From assembly GCF_000967965.1 (NCBI RefSeq), contig NZ_LACC01000004.1:41335-105334 (forward strand): a stretch of DNA of 64,000 nt. The letters are read 5' to 3'. Origin of the DNA: Pseudomonas fluorescens. GTDB taxonomy: Bacteria; Pseudomonadota; Gammaproteobacteria; Pseudomonadales; Pseudomonadaceae. The notes under the pieces are model-generated. The model was not told the DNA's origin. It did no database searches and worked only from the letters and a program-made list of their open reading frames with translations. Shown piece after piece: positions 7,931-16,368 of the stretch; positions within the stretch are counted from its first letter, which is position 1; the number at the start of each line of letters is the position of its first letter. A program made the position numbers and the translations under genes.

Positions 7931-7973
7931 GCACACTCCGCAAAAGCTAACTTTTCGCTTTTGCGGAGTGTGC
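7931..7973. promoter_or_regulatory. 16-bp-armed palindrome between the MFS and TetR genes
   Basis: GCACACTCCGCAAAAG (7931-7946) is perfectly repeated in inverse orientation at 7958-7973, with 11 bases between. It starts two bases upstream of the MFS start codon and covers its Shine-Dalgarno. A perfect inverted repeat between a TetR gene and its divergent target is the usual operator layout; as RNA it would also form a strong hairpin hiding the MFS ribosome site. Confidence 0.75.
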
Positions 7974-8076
7974 TACTGGATCCCTCTTAAAGCAAATTCT
8001 TTGTGTTAAGGTCCGAAACATGACTTTCAGGACCGGGTGCCAGCCGCAAGACCCGGTGCAATACAGGAAACACAAG

Positions 8077-8613
8077 ATGACAGCTCCCACATTACGCCCC
8101 GGTGGCCGTAGCGCCCGGGTACAAGAGTCGATTCATTCGGCCGTGCGCCAACTCCTCGAGGAACAGGACCGCGCCAGCGTGACGGTGCCGCAAATTGCGG
8201 CGCGCGCGGGTGTCACCCCGTCCACCATCTATCGACGCTGGGGCGATGTGTCGGCGCTGCTGGCCGACGTCGCCCTCGCCCGCATGCAGCCCGACAACGA
8301 GCCGGCCAATACCGGCAGCCTTCACGGTGACGTGCGGGCGTGGGCCGAGCAGTACCTGGACGAGATGAGCTCCGAGCCCGGCCGCAACATGCTGTGCGAC
8401 GTGCAGGCGGCGCTGAAGCCGAGTTATTGCGCGACCATTATTGGCGGGCAACTTCAGACGATTCTGGATCGCTATCCAAATGAGCCCAAGCCCGGTGTCG
8501 ATCACCTGATCAATCTGATCGCCGCGCCAACGGTGTTTCGCATCCTGTTTTCCGAGGCACCGCTTGAGGTCGAAGAGTTGCATCGGTTGATCGAGATCGC
8601 ATTCAGTCAGTGA
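8077..8613 (+). CDS. TetR-family transcriptional regulator
   Basis: A 178-residue protein. The N-terminal helix-turn-helix spans residues about 25-65 (VTVPQIAARAGVTPSTIYRRWGD, the standard TetR recognition helix), followed by an all-helical ligand-binding region with a TetR_C-type end (LINLIAAPTVFRILF). The ATG at 8077 is chosen over one at 8020 because AGGAAA lies just upstream and the HTH offset then fits the family. It is divergent from the MFS pump and probably represses it and itself through the palindrome at 7931-7973. Confidence 0.9.
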   Translation: MTAPTLRPGGRSARVQESIHSAVRQLLEEQDRASVTVPQIAARAGVTPSTIYRRWGDVSALLADVALARMQPDNEPANTGSLHGDVRAWAEQYLDEMSSEPGRNMLCDVQAALKPSYCATIIGGQLQTILDRYPNEPKPGVDHLINLIAAPTVFRILFSEAPLEVEELHRLIEIAFSQ

Positions 8614-8710
8614 GGCCCCCATCGTCGGAACGCCGCCCGGACCAAGCTCGCTCCCACAGGGGACGGCGAACAAAGGGCAAATGTGGGAGCGAGCTTGCTC
8701 GCGATGGGGC
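8614..8710. repeat. REP pair
   Basis: An inverted REP (ending ACCAAGCTCGCTCCCACAGG, 8641-8660) and a direct one (TGTGGGAGCGAGCTTGCTCG, 8682-8701) follow the TetR stop codon. Confidence 0.9.
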
Positions 8711-8843
8711 CGGTTCAGGCACTGCAAATCCTCCTGCGACACCCCACCACGCCACGACCTTGGTCGACACTGACTAACGCTGGCGGTCGTGCGAGACTGT
8801 TTGTCCGGGCGGGAGGCCCGGGAGCCTTTTGTCTGGAGTCCCC

Positions 8844-11800
8844 ATGTCGCTGTCCACCGGGCTGATTGCCGTCGTCGCCCTGGCCTATATGGCCATCATG
8901 TTCGCCATCGCCTTCTATGGCGACCGTCGCAGCGCGCCCTTGCCGCCGCGTGTGCGGGCCTGGGTGTACAGCCTGTCGCTGGCGGTCTATTGCACCAGCT
9001 GGACCTTTTTCGGCGCGGTGGGCCAGGCCGCCGAACAGCTCTGGTCGTTCCTGCCGATCTACCTCGGGCCGATCCTGTTGCTGGTCGGCGCGCCGTGGGT
9101 CCTGCAAAAAATGGTGATGATCAGCAAACAGGAAAACATCACCTCGATCGCCGACTTCATCGCCGCGCGCTATGGCAAATCCCAGTCGCTGGCGGTGGTA
9201 GTGGCGCTGATTTGCCTGGTTGGTGTGTTGCCATACATTGCGCTGCAGCTCAAAGGCATCGTGCTCGGTGTGAACCTGCTGATCGGTGCCGGCGCCGACG
9301 CCATGGGCACCCGTGCCCAGGACACCGCGCTGATCGTGTCGCTGGTGCTGGCGCTGTTCACCATAGTCTTCGGTACCCGCAACCTCGACGCCACGGAGCA
9401 CCACCGCGGCATGGTGCTGGCCATCGCCTTCGAATCATTGGTGAAGCTGTTCGCGTTTCTCGCCGTCGGCGCCTTCGTGACCTACGGCCTGTACGACGGT
9501 TTCGACGACCTCTTTGACCAGGCCATGTTGGCGCCGCGACTCGAACAGTACTGGAAGGAAACCATCAACTGGCCGTCGATGGTGGTGCAGACCGGTGTGG
9601 CGATGATGGCGATCATTTGCCTGCCACGGCAGTTCCACGTGACCGTTGTCGAGAACATCGACCCTCAGGATCTGCGCCTGGCCAAGTGGGTATTCCCGGC
9701 CTACCTCGCCCTCGCCGCTTTGTTTGTCGTGCCGATCGCCCTGGCCGGCCAGATGATGCTGCCCAGCTCGGTGTTGCCGGACTCGTTCGTCATCAGCCTG
9801 CCCCTGGCCCAGGCGCATCCGGCGTTGGCCCTGCTGGCATTTATCGGTGGCGCATCGGCGGCCACCGGCATGGTGATCGTGGCCAGCGTGGCGCTGTCGA
9901 CCATGGTGTCCAACGATATGCTGCTGCCCTGGCTGCTGCGTCGCAACAACGCCGAGCGCCCGTTCGAAGTGTTCCGCCAGTGGATGCTGTCGGTGCGCCG
10001 CGTCAGTATCGTGGTCATTCTGCTGCTGGCCTACGTCAGTTATCGCCTGCTGGGCTCGACCGCCAGCCTGGCGACCATTGGCCAGATCGCCTTCGCCGCC
10101 GTAACCCAGTTGGCCCCCGCCATGCTCGGTGCGCTGTACTGGAAACAGGCCAACCGCCGCGGTGTTTTCGCTGGCCTCGCCGCAGGCACCTTCCTGTGGT
10201 TCTACACCTTGATCCTGCCGATTGCCGCCCTTAGCCTCGGTGTGTCCTTGAGCACGTTCCCGGGGCTGGCCTGGCTGCACAGCAATCCACTGAACCTGCC
10301 GATCACCCCGCTGACCCAGGGCGTGGTGCTGTCGCTGGCAGGCAACTTCACGCTGTTCGCCTGGGTCTCGGTGCTGTCGCGCACCCGGGTTTCCGAGCAC
10401 TGGCAGGCGGGCCGCTTCATCGGCCAGGAAATCAGCGCTCGCCCCAGCGCACGCTCGATGCTTTCAGTGCAGATCGACGACCTGCTGCAACTGGCGGCAC
10501 GCTTCGTCGGCGAAGAACGTGCCCGTCAAAGCTTTATCCGCTTTGCCTATCGCCAGGGCAAGGGCTTCAACCCGAACCAGAACGCCGACAGTGAATGGAT
10601 CGCCCATACCGAACGCTTGCTGGCCGGCGTGCTCGGTGCTTCCTCGACCCGCGCGGTGGTAAAGGCCGCCATTGAAGGCCGGGAGATGCAACTGGAGGAC
10701 GTCGTGCGCATCGCCGACGAAGCCTCGGAGGTACTGCAATTCAACCGTGCCTTGCTGCAAGGCGCCATCGAGAACATCACCCAGGGCATCAGCGTCGTCG
10801 ACCAGTCGCTGAAGCTGGTGGCCTGGAACCGCCGATACCTGGAGCTGTTCAACTACCCGGACGGCCTGATCAGCGTCGGCCGGCCCATCGCCGACATTAT
10901 TCGCCACAATGCCGAGCGCGGACTGTGTGGCCCCGGCGAAGCCGAAGTGCACGTCGCGCGTCGCCTGCACTGGATGCGTCAGGGCCGCGCGCATACCTCC
11001 GAGCGCCTGTTCCCCAATGGTCGGGTGATCGAGCTGATCGGCAACCCGATGCCGGGCGGCGGCTTCGTCATGAGTTTCACCGACATCACCGCGTTCCGCG
11101 AAGCAGAGCAGGCGCTGACCGAAGCCAACGAAGGCCTGGAGCGACGGGTCACCGAACGGACCCACGAATTGTCGCAGCTCAACGTTGCCCTGACCGAAGC
11201 CAAGGGCACCGCCGAGGCGGCCAACCAGTCGAAGACCCGTTTCCTCGCAGCCGTCAGCCATGACTTGATGCAACCGTTGAATGCGGCACGGCTGTTCTCC
11301 GCCGCCCTCTCCCATCAAGACGATGGGTTGTCCGGCGAAGCGCAGAAACTGGTCGGGCACCTGGACAGCTCGCTGCGCTCGGCCGAGGACTTGATCAGCG
11401 ACCTGCTGGACATTTCCCGCCTGGAAAACGGCAAGATCAACCCTAATCGCCAGCCATTCGCCCTCAACGAACTGTTCGACACCCTCGGTACAGAGTTCAA
11501 GGTGTTGGCGCGAGAACAAAAACTGGAGTTCCGGGTTCGCGCAAGCACGTTGCGGGTCGACAGCGACATCAAACTGTTGCGGCGGATCCTGCAGAACTTC
11601 CTGACCAACGCTTTCCGCTACGGCAAAGGGCCGGTGCTGCTGGGGGTTCGCCGACACCAGGACCAACTGTGCCTGGAAGTCTGGGACCGTGGGCCAGGTA
11701 TTCCGGAAGATAAACTGCAGGTGATTTTCGAAGAGTTCAAGCGCCTCGACAGCCACCAGACACGAGCCGAAAAAGGCCTCGGCCTGGGGCTGGCGATTGC

Positions 11801-12314
11801 CGACGGGCTATGTCGCGTGCTCGGTCATACCTTGCGCGTACGCTCCTGGCCGGGACGCGGTAGCGTGTTCAGCGTCAGCGTGCCGCTGGCCCGGGCGCAG
11901 ACCGCTGCGCCGGTCAAGGTCGCCGAACTCAATGGCAAATTGCTCAATGGCGCACAGGTGCTGTGTATCGACAATGAAGACAGCATCCTGATCGGCATGA
12001 ACAGCCTGCTCAGCCGCTGGGGTTGCCAGGTCTGGACCGCGCGCAATCGCGAGGAATGCGCCGCGTTGCTTGACGAAGGCATGCGCCCGCAATTGGCGCT
12101 GGTGGATTACCACCTCGATCACGGCGAGACCGGAACCGATTTGATGGCGTGGTTGCGCACGCAAATGGGCGAGCCGGTTCCGGGGGTGGTGATCAGCGCC
12201 GATGGCCGGCCAGAGACGGTCGACCTGGTGCATGCCGCGGGGCTGGATTACCTGGCCAAACCGGTGAAACCGGCGGCGTTGCGGGCGTTGTTGAGCCGGT
12301 ACATACCGTTGTAG
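8844..12314 (+). CDS. mxtR: Transporter-coupled hybrid sensor histidine kinase (MxtR/CrbS type)
   Basis: An 1156-residue membrane kinase. Residues about 1-500 are a sodium:solute symporter (SLC5) domain of about thirteen helices. About 600-760 hold a linker and a PAS domain (AIENITQGISVVDQSLKLVAWN), followed by a coiled coil, then HisKA with phospho-acceptor His806 (AVSHDLMQPLNAARL). The HATPase domain follows (DRGPGIPEDK; GLGLGLAIADGL), and a C-terminal receiver domain carries phospho-acceptor Asp1088 (ALVDYHLD). This is the architecture of CrbS and P. aeruginosa PA3271 (MxtR), which with the unlinked regulator ErdR/CrbR control acetate use. No response-regulator gene is adjacent, consistent with that. 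The position near rdgC and rmuC also fits P. aeruginosa. Start ATG 8844, with CTGGAG upstream. Confidence 0.85.
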   Translation: MSLSTGLIAVVALAYMAIMFAIAFYGDRRSAPLPPRVRAWVYSLSLAVYCTSWTFFGAVGQAAEQLWSFLPIYLGPILLLVGAPWVLQKMVMISKQENITSIADFIAARYGKSQSLAVVVALICLVGVLPYIALQLKGIVLGVNLLIGAGADAMGTRAQDTALIVSLVLALFTIVFGTRNLDATEHHRGMVLAIAFESLVKLFAFLAVGAFVTYGLYDGFDDLFDQAMLAPRLEQYWKETINWPSMVVQTGVAMMAIICLPRQFHVTVVENIDPQDLRLAKWVFPAYLALAALFVVPIALAGQMMLPSSVLPDSFVISLPLAQAHPALALLAFIGGASAATGMVIVASVALSTMVSNDMLLPWLLRRNNAERPFEVFRQWMLSVRRVSIVVILLLAYVSYRLLGSTASLATIGQIAFAAVTQLAPAMLGALYWKQANRRGVFAGLAAGTFLWFYTLILPIAALSLGVSLSTFPGLAWLHSNPLNLPITPLTQGVVLSLAGNFTLFAWVSVLSRTRVSEHWQAGRFIGQEISARPSARSMLSVQIDDLLQLAARFVGEERARQSFIRFAYRQGKGFNPNQNADSEWIAHTERLLAGVLGASSTRAVVKAAIEGREMQLEDVVRIADEASEVLQFNRALLQGAIENITQGISVVDQSLKLVAWNRRYLELFNYPDGLISVGRPIADIIRHNAERGLCGPGEAEVHVARRLHWMRQGRAHTSERLFPNGRVIELIGNPMPGGGFVMSFTDITAFREAEQALTEANEGLERRVTERTHELSQLNVALTEAKGTAEAANQSKTRFLAAVSHDLMQPLNAARLFSAALSHQDDGLSGEAQKLVGHLDSSLRSAEDLISDLLDISRLENGKINPNRQPFALNELFDTLGTEFKVLAREQKLEFRVRASTLRVDSDIKLLRRILQNFLTNAFRYGKGPVLLGVRRHQDQLCLEVWDRGPGIPEDKLQVIFEEFKRLDSHQTRAEKGLGLGLAIADGLCRVLGHTLRVRSWPGRGSVFSVSVPLARAQTAAPVKVAELNGKLLNGAQVLCIDNEDSILIGMNSLLSRWGCQVWTARNREECAALLDEGMRPQLALVDYHLDHGETGTDLMAWLRTQMGEPVPGVVISADGRPETVDLVHAAGLDYLAKPVKPAALRALLSRYIPL

Positions 12315-12366
12315 CGCGGCAGCTAACGCTTGCCCCCTCGCCACAGTAATCAGCAGTCGACCGGGG

Positions 12367-13845
12367 CTATTCCGGCAACTCGACCAACCCATCCACATCA
12401 GTCATCGCCCGCTCCAGCAAGTCCGCCGGCAGGCTCTTGCTCGCCCGCGCGCCCAGCAGCTTGAGTTGTTCACTGCGACTGACCAGGTTGCCGCGCCCCT
12501 CTGTCAGCTTGTTGCGTGCCGAACTGTAGGCCTTGTCCAGTTGCTGCAGGCGATTGCCGACTTCGTCCAGATCCTGAATGAACAGCACGAACTTGTCGTA
12601 CAGCCACCCGGCCCGCTCGGCGATTTCCCGGGCATTCTGACTCTGGCGCTCCTGCTTCCACAGGCTGTCGATCACACGCAGGGTCGCCAGCAAGGTGGTG
12701 GGACTGACGATCACGATGTTGCGATCGAATGCCTCCTGGAACAGCGTCGGCTCAGCCTGCAACGCGGCCGAAAACGCCGCCTCGATCGGCACGAAGAGCA
12801 ACACGAAATCCAGGCTGTGCAGGCCATCGAGGCGCTTGTAGTCCTTGCCGGCCAGGCCTTTGACGTGATTACGCAACGACAGCACGTGCTGCTTGATGGC
12901 GATCTGGCCGATGGCCTCGTCCTCAGCCGCGACGTATTGCTGATAGGCCGTCAGGCTGACCTTGGAATCGACCACCACCTGCTTGTCACCCGGCAGATAA
13001 ATGATCACGTCCGGCTGGAAACGCTCGCCGTCCGGTCCCTTGAGATTGACCTGGGTCTGGTACTCGCGGCCTTTCTCCAGCCCCGCATGCTCGAGCACGC
13101 GCTCAAGAATCAGCTCGCCCCAGTTGCCCTGGGTCTTCTGCCCTTTCAAGGCGCGGGTCAGGTTGGTGGCTTCGTCGCTCAGGCGCAAATTCAGCTGTTG
13201 CAGGCGCTCCAGCTCCTTGGCCAGGGAGAACCGCTCACGGGCCTCGTTCTGATAGCTTTCCTCGACTCGTTTTTCGAAGGACTGGATACGTTCCTTGAGC
13301 GGATCGAGCAACTGCCCCAGGCGCTGTTGGCTGGTTTCGGCAAAGCGCTGCTCGCGCTCATCGAAAATCTTCCCCGCCAGCTCGGCGAACTGCGCGCGCA
13401 ACTCGTCCCGCGAACCTTGCAGGTCGTTGAGGCGCTGCTGATGACTGTCCTGTTGCTCGCGCAATTCGGCGTTGAGCGACGCGGCCTGGGCATCCAGGCG
13501 GCGCAATTCGGCTTCTTTGCCGGCGCGTTCGATATTCCATGCATGGGCCGCATCCCGGGCGTCGTCGCGCTCGATCTGCAGCAATTCGACTTCACGACGC
13601 AGCGCAGCCAGATCAGCCTGTTTGGCAGCGTTGGCCTGGGTCAGGTCAGCCGCTTCATCGCGGCTGGATTCGAGCTGGGCATTCAAGCCGTCCTGCGCCA
13701 GTTGCGCCATGGCCAGGCGTTCTTGCAGCAGCGCGACATCCGCTTGCGTGGTGCTGGCCCGACGCTGCAGCTGCCAGGCCAATACCAGCAACGGCAACGC
13801 TGCCCCTGCCAGACCCAGCAATACGCTGGTCAAGTCCATTGCCAT
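12367..13845 (-). CDS. rmuC: DNA recombination protein RmuC
   Basis: About 492 residues. An N-terminal membrane anchor (LLGLAGAALPLLVLAWQL) is followed by a long coiled coil (residues about 25-215, rich in Ala/Glu/Gln/Arg). The conserved RmuC nuclease-like domain covers about 230-440: TRALKGQKTQGNWGELILERVLEHAGL, PDVIIYLPGDKQVVVDSKVSLTAY. The DSK segment is the restriction-endonuclease-like core. RmuC limits inversions at short inverted repeats in E. coli. Several in-frame ATGs lie at 13860, 13851, 13845 and 13839; the third is best placed behind AGGA. Convergent with the hybrid kinase gene. Confidence 0.92.
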   Translation of the reverse strand: MAMDLTSVLLGLAGAALPLLVLAWQLQRRASTTQADVALLQERLAMAQLAQDGLNAQLESSRDEAADLTQANAAKQADLAALRREVELLQIERDDARDAAHAWNIERAGKEAELRRLDAQAASLNAELREQQDSHQQRLNDLQGSRDELRAQFAELAGKIFDEREQRFAETSQQRLGQLLDPLKERIQSFEKRVEESYQNEARERFSLAKELERLQQLNLRLSDEATNLTRALKGQKTQGNWGELILERVLEHAGLEKGREYQTQVNLKGPDGERFQPDVIIYLPGDKQVVVDSKVSLTAYQQYVAAEDEAIGQIAIKQHVLSLRNHVKGLAGKDYKRLDGLHSLDFVLLFVPIEAAFSAALQAEPTLFQEAFDRNIVIVSPTTLLATLRVIDSLWKQERQSQNAREIAERAGWLYDKFVLFIQDLDEVGNRLQQLDKAYSSARNKLTEGRGNLVSRSEQLKLLGARASKSLPADLLERAMTDVDGLVELPE

Positions 13846-13906
13846 AGCCATTCCTGCCATTCGGATAAAGCCTGAAGGTTAACCAAGAGGTCCGGTCTTG
13901 GACAGC

Positions 13907-14230
13907 TCAGTCTTCGATCAGCCCCAGTTCCTGTTGAGCGCGGTGATCTCCTGCCCGAGCGGCCTGACGCAACAGGTCCTGACCGATCCGGCGGTCCCGG
14001 GCATTCCCGCATTCGCGGCACATCAACTGGCCAAGACGGCTTTGCGCAGCCACCACGCCTTCACGGGCCGGTTGCTTGAGCAGACGTCCGGCGATGTGTT
14101 TGACGTTACGGTTTTCGCCCAGATGCGGACTGTCCAACAGCCACTCCGCCACGCGCATGGAAAAGCGCTTGGTAGGGGCAACAGAGGGCGGTGTGGAGGA
14201 AGAGGAAACAGAGGCTGAGCGAAACTTCAT
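13907..14230 (-). CDS. Small Sel1-like repeat protein
   Basis: A 107-residue protein. After a basic, Ser/Pro-rich N-terminus (about 25 residues) come helical pairs ending in AQSRLGQLM and a second RRIGQDLLRQAARAGDHRAQQELGL, which fit the Sel1/TPR-like short repeat (A-x2-x-LG pattern). Two Cys lie in CRECG. No catalytic residues are evident; Sel1 proteins are usually protein-interaction scaffolds. It is upstream of rmuC on the same strand with about 60 bases between. The start at 14230 is the only ATG giving the full frame, with AAGTTTCATAAAG-type sequence around it; start choice uncertain. Confidence 0.7.
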   Translation of the reverse strand: MKFRSASVSSSSTPPSVAPTKRFSMRVAEWLLDSPHLGENRNVKHIAGRLLKQPAREGVVAAQSRLGQLMCRECGNARDRRIGQDLLRQAARAGDHRAQQELGLIED

Positions 14231-15238
14231 AAAGCACTGTGGGGCAGATCAGAAGGCGCGCAACTTTACTCTCTTTTTCTTACAGGTAAAGCTGAAAATA
14301 TCCCGGCACGCCCGTCCTAGAGCAAGCGCTCGGGACAATCCACAGAAGCTGTGGATAACTCAGTGGACAACCGCCTTCGAACCCGCTCAAAGCCCTGTGG
14401 AATGGGGCTCGCAGTCAAACTGACGATTTTTTCACCAGTAAAAAAAAGCGATGTTTTTCATTGACTTAAATTTTGGTTACAGGCAGCCATTACGCTTGAA
14501 CGTGAGATGACAGCAGGGTGACAGACCGCGCAACTAATGTGCACAAGTGCCTTTGCGATGGTTATATCAACGCCCTTTTTCGGCGCATATTTTTGTCGTG
14601 CCTGGGGATAAGCCTTGGCAAACCCGGTGCCTGGACGGCTGCGTTGCTACAAACTTCGATGACCAGTGGTCGGTTTGTGTCCCGAAACAGGGCGTATCAA
14701 TCCAGGGCCGCGTAGCTTTGTACGCACCTCTACGAAGGAAAAACAGCCCGATCAGGCACCTGCCGGGAAATTCTTTTCGCTAACACACTTCCATTGGCCA
14801 GTTCAATCCGTTAGTATCCGCGGCGTTAGTACCAAGCTGAAAGTCAATTCTGGTCGAACAAATCCCCCCGGTCAGCCTTCCCAACGGAAGCCTCCACCGA
14901 ACAAGCGGGATCGACCACCTCGATGGTTTCCAGGTAAATCTTGCGCCAACACAACCTTTGAATCGAAAGCAAAGGGTGTTGCTCCGCCTGTCTACTCTGC
15001 TCGAACCAACCTGCAAATTGATCAGGATCTTCACCCCGGGCCCAGAACCTTTGCCCTTGATGTGTTGCCTGCCCTCCTAAGTACCTACCTGCCAGCCCAA
15101 GCGCGCCAACTTATCAGCGCTTCAAACTGGCTGCTTTGTTCCAGTCGGGTTCTTCGTTCGATCAATGGTGATCGACGTTACTGGAACGTTTTAACGTTGC
15201 ACGGTTCTTATCCGTGTCATTTGTAGGAACACCCAATA
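14231..15238. other. About 1 kb without a convincing gene; possible leader or non-coding RNA
   Basis: I see no supported protein gene here. The longest open frame (14666-15226, plus) encodes a Pro/Arg/Ser-rich composition with no family resemblance, no good ribosome site and weak codon bias. The base composition is lower in GC than the flanking genes and rich in CAA/AAC runs. A TTGACT at 14461 lacks a good -10. TGTGGATAA at 14350-14358 is a perfect DnaA-box match. The region points into the 74-residue gene at 15239 and may include a long 5' leader or an independent small RNA. Confidence 0.5.
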
Positions 15239-15463
15239 ATGTCTACTCAAATCCACACTCAGGATGCCATTCGCACCCTAACCAACGCTTTTGCACCAAT
15301 GAACTGTCTGATCATGGCCGCTCGCAAAGGCTGCTTCAGCTTCACCCTGGTCAACGAACACGGTATCGCTCGTCACAGCGAACGCCTGTACCCCGATCAA
15401 TACTCCAGCGCCGAGCCGCTGCAGGCCGTGATCGAGCGTACCCGTCAGGCACTGGTTGCCTGA
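15239..15463 (+). CDS. Small conserved-type protein of unknown function (74 residues)
   Basis: It starts MSTQIHTQDAIRTLTNAF and is followed by an A/P-M-N-C segment, a beta-hairpin-like FSFTLVNEHGIARHSERLY and a C-terminal helix (AEPLQAVIERTRQALVA). This helix / two-strand / helix layout resembles the small DUF1652/DUF3509-type proteins common in Pseudomonas, but I cannot assign it firmly. TAGGAACACCCAAT with AGGA lies upstream. It is soluble, has no signal peptide, and is followed immediately by a clear intrinsic terminator, so it is a single-gene transcript with an apparently long upstream region. Confidence 0.75.
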   Translation: MSTQIHTQDAIRTLTNAFAPMNCLIMAARKGCFSFTLVNEHGIARHSERLYPDQYSSAEPLQAVIERTRQALVA

Positions 15464-15489
15464 AACGCCAGAAAGGCTGAAAAACCCAA

Positions 15490-15517
15490 AAGCCCTGCCC
15501 GAAAAGCGGGGCTTTTT
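15490..15517 (+). terminator. Intrinsic terminator after the 74-residue gene
   Basis: AGCCCTGC pairs with GCGGGGCT around a CCGAAAA loop, followed by TTTTTATT. It lies 27 bases past the stop codon. Confidence 0.9.
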
Positions 15518-15739
15518 ATTGCCCGATATTTCCTTCCCCTCGAATCACGACTAAGCACGATCCGATATAACGGTTATAACTGGTCGCTGGAAATATTTTA
15601 AAAACAGGCCTTTACAGCGCGAATATGACACTACACTTCAACTCAAGCGGCTTGACCCGCTTGCGGCGAGCCTGAGTCGATTCACTGCTGCCAAGCCCCC
15701 TTTCAGGTATCGCCGTCCATTTCAGGTTTCGAGGGTTTT

Positions 15740-16222
15740 ATGGGTATCGCTGCCAGCGAACTGTGCCGTTATGTGATTCGTCCGACCTTGATCTACCTCG
15801 GACGTCATAGCGCTACTGCCGAATCCCTGCTGCTGGGCATTGCCGCCAGCCAGTCCGCCCTTGGTTCCGCCCTGCATGACCGCCGTGGGCACGGCTTGTA
15901 CCGCATTGCCGAGCCCCGCCACCAGGCCCTTTGGGACCACTACCTGGCCCTTGATCCGGACCGTGCAAGCCTGGTCCGCGGCCTGGCCAGCCAGCATGCG
16001 TTTCTCAGTGGCCCGCACCTCGAATTGACCGTCAACCTGCGTTACGCCACCGCCATCGCCTGGCTGCTGGTGGAAGAACAGAATACCCCCCTCCCCGCCC
16101 CTGATGATTTGCTGGGTATGGCCAGGATCTGGCGCCAGACATTTCAGCCCCAGGGACGTCTGCGTGATTTCACTTGCGCCTGGCAGACCTGTGTTTCACC
16201 GCTGAATCAGGTAGCCTGCTGA
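15740..16222 (+). CDS. Protein of unknown function (160 residues)
   Basis: Starts MGIAASELCRYVIRPTLIYLGRHS; no signal peptide or clear membrane span. It is mainly helical, with alternating hydrophobic and polar segments such as AESLLLGIAASQSALGSAL and NLRYATAIAWLLVEEQNTPLP, and three cysteines, two of them at the C-terminus (CAWQTC). I do not recognise a domain. The ATG at 15740 has GAGGG a few bases upstream and the coding bias is normal for the window, so the gene is real. It precedes the FadL-type gene by about 150 bases on the same strand, but a hairpin lies between, so co-transcription is not certain. Confidence 0.75.
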   Translation: MGIAASELCRYVIRPTLIYLGRHSATAESLLLGIAASQSALGSALHDRRGHGLYRIAEPRHQALWDHYLALDPDRASLVRGLASQHAFLSGPHLELTVNLRYATAIAWLLVEEQNTPLPAPDDLLGMARIWRQTFQPQGRLRDFTCAWQTCVSPLNQVAC

Positions 16223-16314
16223 CACCTCTGGATCCAAAGATCGCGCAACACGCCGCGAATCTGGTCGGATTGTCCTACAAAACCGCTCTAAATCAAGGCA
16301 TACAGCCTATGGCG

Positions 16315-16347
16315 CCGGGACGAAAATGTTGGTAATTTTCGCCCCGG
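16315..16347 (+). promoter_or_regulatory. Hairpin immediately upstream of the FadL-type gene
   Basis: CCGGGACGAAAAT (16315-16327) pairs with ATTTTCGCCCCGG (16335-16347), a 13-bp stem with one A-C mismatch and a 7-base loop. It ends 7 bases before the Shine-Dalgarno CAGGAG. No U-run follows, so it is more likely a 5'-leader stability or control element than a terminator. Confidence 0.6.
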
Positions 16348-16368
16348 TGATCACCAGGAGTTCTAATA

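Noticed and set aside
9435..10400. Large minus-strand frame opposite the hybrid kinase
   Set aside because: Mirror frame of a GC-rich gene, dominated by Gln, His and Arg; no family match.
14336..14362. Chromosomal origin of replication
   Set aside because: Only two DnaA-like boxes, no AT-rich 13-mer cluster and no dnaA/rpmH/dnaN neighbours; Pseudomonas origins lie by those genes.
14666..15226. 186-residue open frame in the gene-free kilobase
   Set aside because: Pro/Arg/Ser-rich, no motif, no Shine-Dalgarno, poor codon bias; kept only as part of the unexplained region.
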